From: Planctomycetaceae bacterium
GTDB taxonomy: Bacteria > Planctomycetota > Planctomycetia > Planctomycetales > Planctomycetaceae
Assembly (NCBI GenBank): GCA_003503535.1
Contig: DOCI01000295.1
Coordinates: 1-6,221 of the forward strand
DNA: 6,221 bases
Direction: 5' to 3'
Part shown: piece by piece, positions 1 through 3,623 of the stretch
Layout of the letters: each line of letters starts with the position of its first letter
How positions within the stretch are numbered: position 1 is the first letter of the stretch
Program-made: the position numbers and the translations under genes
The notes under the pieces: generated by a model
Seen by the model: only the letters and a program-made list of their open reading frames with translations
Databases searched by the model: none
Told to the model about the DNA's origin: nothing

Positions 1-404
1 TCATCTTCATCGCCCAAGTGCCATTTACCGAAAATACCGGACGTGTAGCCAGCCGTTTTCAGGACTTGAGGCAGAATGGTTGCATCGAGAGTCATCCGTT
101 CGCGTTCGAGGATTGTGTGCGTCACGCCATTCTGCATTGGATGCCGTCCGGTCATGATGGCAGAACGGGTCGGAGCACAGGTCGGGCTGACAAGAAATCG
201 CGTGAAGTGCACACTCTCATCATACAGCCGATTCATATTGGGCGTGTCGATCCAGGGATGACCATTGCGGCCAAGTTGGGCATATCCCTGATCGTCGGTG
301 ATCACCAGCACAATATTTGGCGGAGGATCAGCGTTAACGGATGCTGTGGAAATGAGCCCCATGAATGCGATTATCAGAATGAAGAGTTTCGTCAATTCCG
401 GCAT
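1..404 (-). CDS. Secreted formylglycine-dependent sulfatase (arylsulfatase family), N-terminal 134 residues, 3' end outside window
   Basis: Sulfatases hydrolyse sulfate esters of polysaccharides or small molecules, usually in the periplasm or outside the cell. Translation from the ATG at 404 begins with a Sec signal peptide: MPELTK, then a hydrophobic stretch (residues 7-18) and a likely signal peptidase I site after VNA (residue 25). The mature start reads NIVLVITDDQG, where D37 and D38 are the usual calcium ligands. The active-site signature CAPTR is at residues 76-80; C76 matches the CxPxR consensus that the formylglycine-generating enzyme oxidises. TGRHP (85-89) and GKWHLG (126-131, with conserved K127 and H129) complete the N-terminal sulfatase signature. 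The start is fixed by a good Shine-Dalgarno 8 nt upstream and by the signal peptide. Full-length relatives have about 450-600 residues, so most of the gene lies to the left of the window. The substrate cannot be told from this fragment. The gene is divergent from the GTPase at 676. Confidence 0.94.
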   Translation of the reverse strand, partial: MPELTKLFILIIAFMGLISTASVNADPPPNIVLVITDDQGYAQLGRNGHPWIDTPNMNRLYDESVHFTRFLVSPTCAPTRSAIMTGRHPMQNGVTHTILERERMTLDATILPQVLKTAGYTSGIFGKWHLGDED

Positions 405-412
405 GAGAAAGA

Positions 413-416
413 TCCT
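413..416 (-). promoter_or_regulatory. Shine-Dalgarno of the sulfatase gene
   Basis: On the minus strand AAAGGAT precedes the ATG at 404, with the AGGA core at 416-413 and an 8-nt spacer. It supports this start over any internal methionine. It is the clearest ribosome binding site in the window: neither the GTPase nor the lipoprotein has a comparable one. Confidence 0.7.
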
Positions 417-431
417 TTAGGCGAACAAGAT

Positions 432-444
432 ATCAATGATTGAT
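432..444. repeat. 13-bp palindrome ATCAAT-G-ATTGAT in the sulfatase leader
   Basis: Perfect 6-bp arms are separated by a single base. The element lies between the predicted -10 box (459-464) and the Shine-Dalgarno (413-416) of the sulfatase gene, where a repressor would block transcription. Its size suits a dimeric regulator. The sequence is AT-rich and short, so chance is a real alternative. The operator role is inference from position only. Confidence 0.3.
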
Positions 445-458
445 GATGCTTTTCTGTA

Positions 459-487
459 AGAATACGAACTTGAGGACGAGTTCTCAA
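459..487 (-). promoter_or_regulatory. Putative sigma70-type promoter of the sulfatase gene
   Basis: On the minus strand TTGAGA (487-482) is followed by exactly 17 bp and TATTCT (464-459). The matches are 5 of 6 to the -35 consensus and 4 of 6 to the -10 consensus. Transcription would start near 452, giving a leader of about 48 nt that contains the 432-444 palindrome and the Shine-Dalgarno. The -35 end also forms a small dyad, TTGAG (470-474) with CTCAA (483-487). Housekeeping promoter consensus in planctomycetes is less well defined than in E. coli, so this is a motif-based call. Confidence 0.42.
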
Positions 488-500
488 ATGTGCCTGAAAG

Positions 501-528
501 TTTACTGCCCCGCATCTCATTTAATAAT
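501..528 (+). promoter_or_regulatory. Weak candidate promoter for the GTPase gene
   Basis: TTTACT (501-506), a 16-bp spacer and AATAAT (523-528) give 4 of 6 and 5 of 6 matches to the -35 and -10 consensus. The leader to the ATG at 676 would be about 140 nt and would include the CTTGGCG tandem element. A perfect TTGACA lies nearer at 596-601 but has no acceptable -10 box downstream, so neither candidate is convincing. Confidence 0.2.
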
Positions 529-570
529 CAACAAAATTCACGCTTGGTTATTGCCTTTGCCCCTCATTGA

Positions 571-587
571 CCTTGGCGTCTTGGCGG
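571..587. repeat. Tandem CTTGGCG element in the divergent intergenic region
   Basis: CTTGGCG occurs at 572-578 and again at 580-586, followed by a T-rich run. On the minus strand the element reads CCGCCAAGACGCCAAGG, and one frame gives the residues NRQDAK. From memory, very similar CGCCAAG tandems recur between genes in many environmental bacterial genomes and sit next to small GxxExxY-type genes. No such gene is present here, so this may be a solitary copy or a remnant. Only the tandem itself is seen directly; the wider family membership is recollection, not a search. Confidence 0.4.
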
Positions 588-675
588 TTTTCTTTTTGAC
601 ATCCCGTTCAACGGTCTGTCATTTCCTACTTGACTCAATTGCATCCCGCCAGAACCTCTGCCAAGATATTCGGTT

Positions 676-2466
676 ATGAGACAAGCCGAATTATCACAAC
701 TGGAATTGCTATCGCACATCGATCATTTGATTGATCGTTGCGACGACTGGCCGGGCGAGGGAACTCGCTGGGAGCCTGCGCAACGGGCACGTCATTTTCT
801 GCAACGGGTGCTGCCCCGTGTTCGCAGTGTTCGCGAACGTCTGCAGATGCCCTTGGTCATCGCGATGTTTGGAGGCACAGGCACAGGAAAAAGTTCGCTG
901 GTGAATGCAATTGTCGGCCAGGAAGTGACCAATTCCGGACGGCAACGACCGACGACCCTCAGACCTCAAATTCTGGTGCATCCCGAAATCAATTTTGATC
1001 TGTTGCAATTGCCGACTGATGACTGCGATTTAGTAAGAGCGAATGTGCCTCTGCTGGAAGATATTGTGATTGTCGACTGTCCCGATCCTGATACTTCTGA
1101 AACGGACGATGCCTCCAGCAATGTCGAACGGCTCCGCAAATTTCTGCCGCATTCGGATGTGTTGATTTACACCTCAACCCAGCAGAAATATCGCTCGGCA
1201 AATGTGCAGAACGAACTGCGTGATGCAGCTGCAGGTTGCAAACTGGTGTTTGTGCAGACCCATGCCGACCGCGATGTCGATATCCGTGAGGACTGGAAAA
1301 AACATCTTTCTGATGAATACGAAATCCCGGAACTCTTCTTTGTCGATTCCGTTAAAGGCCTGCAGGAGCAACTCAGCGGGAAGCAGGCCAGTGGAGAACT
1401 GGCACGGCTGCAGAACTTTCTATTGCATCAATTGTCATCCTCGAACCGCGGACGTATCCGACGGGATAATGTCCTCGATCTTTTATATGCGACCTTGAAC
1501 CGCACTTCAAATCTGCTGCAGGAATATCAGCCTGCTTTGCAAAAGATGACGGCTGAACTGGAGAAGAATACGCGGGGTATTCAGGAAAAAATGTCCCGTC
1601 AATTGCAGGAAGACTTACTGGGTGCCCGGCAATTGTGGGAACGTCGTCTGGTCGATGCGGTTGTGAGACGCTGGGGCAGCAGTCCATTTTCGTGGCTGTT
1701 GCGGCTCAATCACAGTCTGGGAACATTGTTGGGATCATTCGGATTGATGCGTGCTCGTACCACTGCTCATATTGCTCTACTGGGGTTAACTCAGGGAGCC
1801 CGGTTGTGGAAGCAGCATCAGCAGGAGCAGGATTTTACGTCGCTCGTTTCCGAGTTGAATGATCTGGCTGTCAGTGAAGGGGATATCGAAGAGAAGCGAA
1901 TCGTCCTGAATGGATACGCCCGTCAGGCAGGTATTGACACGAAAAATCTGACCGAAAATGTGAATGTTCAGCAACTCGCCATTGGAAGTGGATTTCAGGA
2001 AGAGTTTCTGCACGATGCGCAGAAAGAAGTCGACCAAGCCGTTGAGACACTGGGGCAAAGAAATTCGAGAACCTACGTACGTGTGATGTACGATTTGCTG
2101 TTTTTGATTTACCCTGGTTTTCTGCTGTATCGTATCGGCAGAAACTTCTTTTACGATTCATTTCTGCGCGGTGAAGAAATCCTGACTGCGGATTTTTATA
2201 TTCCAGCGGGAGTATTTCTGCTGCTCTGGTGCGGGCTGTTTCTCATGCTGTTTACGAGAAGATTGCGAAGGGGTTTGAAAAAAGAAATCCGCAATCTGGT
2301 TTCAAGACTCATCCAGCGACGATTGCATCACGATCTTTTCCCTGCATTGCAGCACGAATGCCAATTGGCGATCAGTCAGTACGAAGATCTCGTCAATCTG
2401 GAAGAAGAGTGCCGTTCACTCAGAGCAGAACAGGCATCAGAGACTAATCTGGCCTCACCACGATAA
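676..2466 (+). CDS. Membrane-anchored dynamin/Era-like GTPase with two C-terminal TM helices
   Basis: This is a 596-residue P-loop GTPase of unknown biological role. The G domain occupies about residues 58-250: G1 is GGTGTGKS (66-73), the G2 threonine lies in PTTLRP (92-97), G3 is at 134-137 (D-C-P-D), G4 is THAD (195-198), and G5 is probably DSVKG (224-228). A mostly helical region with coiled-coil character follows (about 280-330), then a hydrophobic, possibly membrane-touching segment starting at W333. Two TM helices are predicted at about 472-487 and 508-526, and a basic helical tail follows the second. This order (G domain, helical stalk, membrane insertion, helical end) resembles bacterial dynamin-like proteins, so a part in membrane remodelling or stress is possible but unproven. 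ATG 676 is the first plausible start after an in-frame TGA at 631-633. It lacks a clear Shine-Dalgarno. G3 lacks the usual glycine. The gene is convergent with the lipoprotein gene. Confidence 0.85.
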   Translation: MRQAELSQLELLSHIDHLIDRCDDWPGEGTRWEPAQRARHFLQRVLPRVRSVRERLQMPLVIAMFGGTGTGKSSLVNAIVGQEVTNSGRQRPTTLRPQILVHPEINFDLLQLPTDDCDLVRANVPLLEDIVIVDCPDPDTSETDDASSNVERLRKFLPHSDVLIYTSTQQKYRSANVQNELRDAAAGCKLVFVQTHADRDVDIREDWKKHLSDEYEIPELFFVDSVKGLQEQLSGKQASGELARLQNFLLHQLSSSNRGRIRRDNVLDLLYATLNRTSNLLQEYQPALQKMTAELEKNTRGIQEKMSRQLQEDLLGARQLWERRLVDAVVRRWGSSPFSWLLRLNHSLGTLLGSFGLMRARTTAHIALLGLTQGARLWKQHQQEQDFTSLVSELNDLAVSEGDIEEKRIVLNGYARQAGIDTKNLTENVNVQQLAIGSGFQEEFLHDAQKEVDQAVETLGQRNSRTYVRVMYDLLFLIYPGFLLYRIGRNFFYDSFLRGEEILTADFYIPAGVFLLLWCGLFLMLFTRRLRRGLKKEIRNLVSRLIQRRLHHDLFPALQHECQLAISQYEDLVNLEEECRSLRAEQASETNLASPR

Positions 2467-2480
2467 CTTTTGTGCAAAAG
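2467..2480. terminator. Small hairpin immediately after the GTPase stop codon
   Basis: CTTTTG (2467-2472) and CAAAAG (2475-2480) are perfect inverted arms around TG, starting one base after the TAA. Only about 5 bp could pair around a 4-nt loop, and the stem is AT-rich with no U-tract after it. It is therefore at best a weak terminator. It is listed because it is the only dyad directly after the gene. Confidence 0.2.
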
Positions 2481-2488
2481 AAATTTCT

Positions 2489-2521
2489 CGGGGCTCCGCT
2501 TCACTGCGACTCCAGCCACCC
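2489..2521. repeat. GC-rich element in the convergent gap, possible dispersed repeat or terminator
   Basis: This GC-rich block stands out between AT-rich flanks, between the stop codons of two convergent genes. GGCT (2492-2495) can pair with AGCC (2514-2517), and CGC (2497-2499) with GCG (2506-2508) around a six-base loop, giving an imperfect hairpin readable from both strands. On the minus strand it contains GGAGTCGCAGTGAAGCGGAG. I recall near-identical text between genes in planctomycete genomes, but this was not checked. It could act as a bidirectional terminator, a dispersed repeat, or both. Confidence 0.35.
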
Positions 2522-2542
2522 AATCTCGAAAATTAATTCCTA

Positions 2543-3445
2543 CTATTCTTTGGCTGGCTCTTCTTCGTCGGGTTTCAACTTCGAAGCTTGATCGACCAGT
2601 TGCTTGATCTGATCACTTCCCTCTTCGTGGCCTGCCCATTGAATATCGCTGTCGGGATGCTGGATCTTATTAATTTGCCGTTCCTGCTCGAGCCGTTTGG
2701 CGATCGGGAACATGTGAGGATCTTTGTATTGAACCGGAGGAACTGGTGCTTCGGGCTGTTTATATTGTTTAGTAAACAGCTGATAAATAGGTCTCTTGAT
2801 TTTGGCTCCAGCGAACATTGGACCATCGTAAATTGTGCCGGATTGCAAAGGACCAATTCCCATAAACCATGATTCTTTTGACCGACTTCGGCTCGCTTTT
2901 ACTCCTGCCTGCCAGACCGGTTCTTTTGTTTCCCGATGATAAGCGAATACTCCAATTTTGGCGGCTCCAACCTGCTGCTTTTTCTTGGCGAATGAGATTT
3001 CCGGAATGGCTGGTATTGGAGGAGTCGCGGGACTCAGTGCCGATACGGAACTTAGGACATTGGAGGCAGGAATACCATAACTGACTTCGTGTTGATCATT
3101 CCCCAAGGCTCCTACGCGTGCTTCAATGATATAGTCGGCTTGCTCGGCTTTTTCTTCGAGCTTGCAGTTCGCCGCCAAAATCTGCTGGCGTAGCGAACTG
3201 ATGATGTAGTCCCCATTCACAAAGCCGATGCCCTTTATGTCCTTGATGTATTGGTCCTGGAAATAGACTTTCTGGCCAGTAAGAGGTGTAAAGTCAATTT
3301 GAGCCACAACGCGGTCCACGGCATCGGAGGTGAGCAGTTGTTCGGTCCCATTTTGGACCATACTTTTCCCGCAACCACTTAAAACGAGGCATAGAACCAA
3401 GACCGGAAATAAGGATCGGCAGAGATGATAACAGGATTTGGACAT
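2543..3445 (-). CDS. Lipoprotein of unknown function, resembling planctomycete DUF6655
   Basis: The 300-residue product starts with a type II signal peptide: a short n-region with K3 and R10, a hydrophobic core (12-22) and the lipobox LSGC with C25 as the lipidated cysteine. Residue +2 is glycine, not aspartate, which favours outer-membrane sorting under the E. coli rule. The conserved-looking core includes GTEQLLTSDAVDR (33-45), KGIGFVNGDY (71-80), ADYIIEARVGALG (103-115), a proline-rich PPIPAIPE hinge (142-149), an AYHRETKEPVWQ segment (168-179) and GTIYDG (203-208). A charged tail rich in K and E ends the protein. From memory this wording matches DUF6655, but I could not search. The ATG at 3445 is chosen because it puts the signal peptide at the N-terminus; the frame is open to 3676 but would precede it with an improbable extension. 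There is no clear Shine-Dalgarno. A GTG two codons upstream (3451) is a possible alternative. The gene follows the RND gene on the same strand. Confidence 0.85.
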   Translation of the reverse strand: MSKSCYHLCRSLFPVLVLCLVLSGCGKSMVQNGTEQLLTSDAVDRVVAQIDFTPLTGQKVYFQDQYIKDIKGIGFVNGDYIISSLRQQILAANCKLEEKAEQADYIIEARVGALGNDQHEVSYGIPASNVLSSVSALSPATPPIPAIPEISFAKKKQQVGAAKIGVFAYHRETKEPVWQAGVKASRSRSKESWFMGIGPLQSGTIYDGPMFAGAKIKRPIYQLFTKQYKQPEAPVPPVQYKDPHMFPIAKRLEQERQINKIQHPDSDIQWAGHEEGSDQIKQLVDQASKLKPDEEEPAKE

Positions 3446-3490
3446 GGCCACGCAAAAGTTAAAACACAGGAGGGTTGTGAGGTGGCATTC

Positions 3491-3518
3491 ATTATAGCGG
3501 AAATGGCTCACTGACCAA
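3491..3518 (-). promoter_or_regulatory. Putative promoter of the lipoprotein gene
   Basis: On the minus strand an exact TATAAT lies at 3496-3491. A 16-bp spacer separates it from TTGGTC (3518-3513), which matches only the first three -35 positions. Transcription would begin near 3484, giving a leader of about 40 nt. The weak -35 with a perfect -10 would suit activator dependence, and repeats lie just upstream (3531-3565). This suggests the lipoprotein gene is not expressed only by read-through from the exporter. Confidence 0.45.
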
Positions 3519-3530
3519 GATGGACCGGAA

Positions 3531-3550
3531 TCCTTGAGAATTCTTAAGGA
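3531..3550. repeat. 20-bp near-perfect palindrome between the exporter and lipoprotein genes
   Basis: The sequence is TCCTT-G-AGAATTCT-T-AAGGA: only one mirrored pair (G/T) breaks the symmetry, and the centre is the self-complementary AGAATTCT. The palindrome centre lies about 55 bp upstream of the predicted lipoprotein transcription start, a common position for a dimeric activator. It could instead form a hairpin downstream of the exporter gene, but no T-run follows on the minus strand. The operator role is inferred. Confidence 0.45.
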
Positions 3551-3565
3551 ATGTGGCTGAGAATT
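3535..3565. repeat. Two direct copies of TGAGAATT, 23 bp apart
   Basis: TGAGAATT occurs at 3535-3542, inside the palindrome, and again at 3558-3565. Both are followed by T-rich then AAG text. Further GAATT words occur at 3570-3574 and 3593-3597. The 23-bp period is about two helical turns, so sites would face nearly the same side of the DNA. This could be a multi-site operator for the lipoprotein promoter. Confidence 0.35.
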
Positions 3566-3587
3566 GTAAGAATTACAGGGAGTGTAG

Positions 3588-3604
3588 GTCAGGAATTGTC
3601 TGAC
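3588..3604. terminator. Stem-loop 20 nt after the exporter stop codon
   Basis: GTCAG (3588-3592) and CTGAC (3600-3604) are perfect 5-bp arms around a 7-nt loop, shortly downstream of the exporter TGA (3626-3624) on the minus strand. No U-tract follows on that strand, so efficient intrinsic termination is unlikely. It may be a weak or Rho-assisted stop, or mRNA 3'-end protection. Confidence 0.2.
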
Positions 3605-3623
3605 GAAGTGCGCAAACTCTACT

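Noticed and set aside
18..443. 141-codon plus-strand open frame
   Set aside because: It is antisense to the sulfatase N-terminus, which has the signal peptide, CAPTR and GKWHLG motifs. The plus-strand product has no recognisable features.
596..601. Perfect TTGACA as a GTPase -35 box
   Set aside because: At 16-18 bp spacing the downstream hexamers (for example TCATTT at 619-624) are poor -10 boxes.
720..737. Inverted repeat CGATCA...TGATCG near the GTPase start
   Set aside because: Arms of 6 bp with a 6-nt loop are expected by chance in a window of this size.
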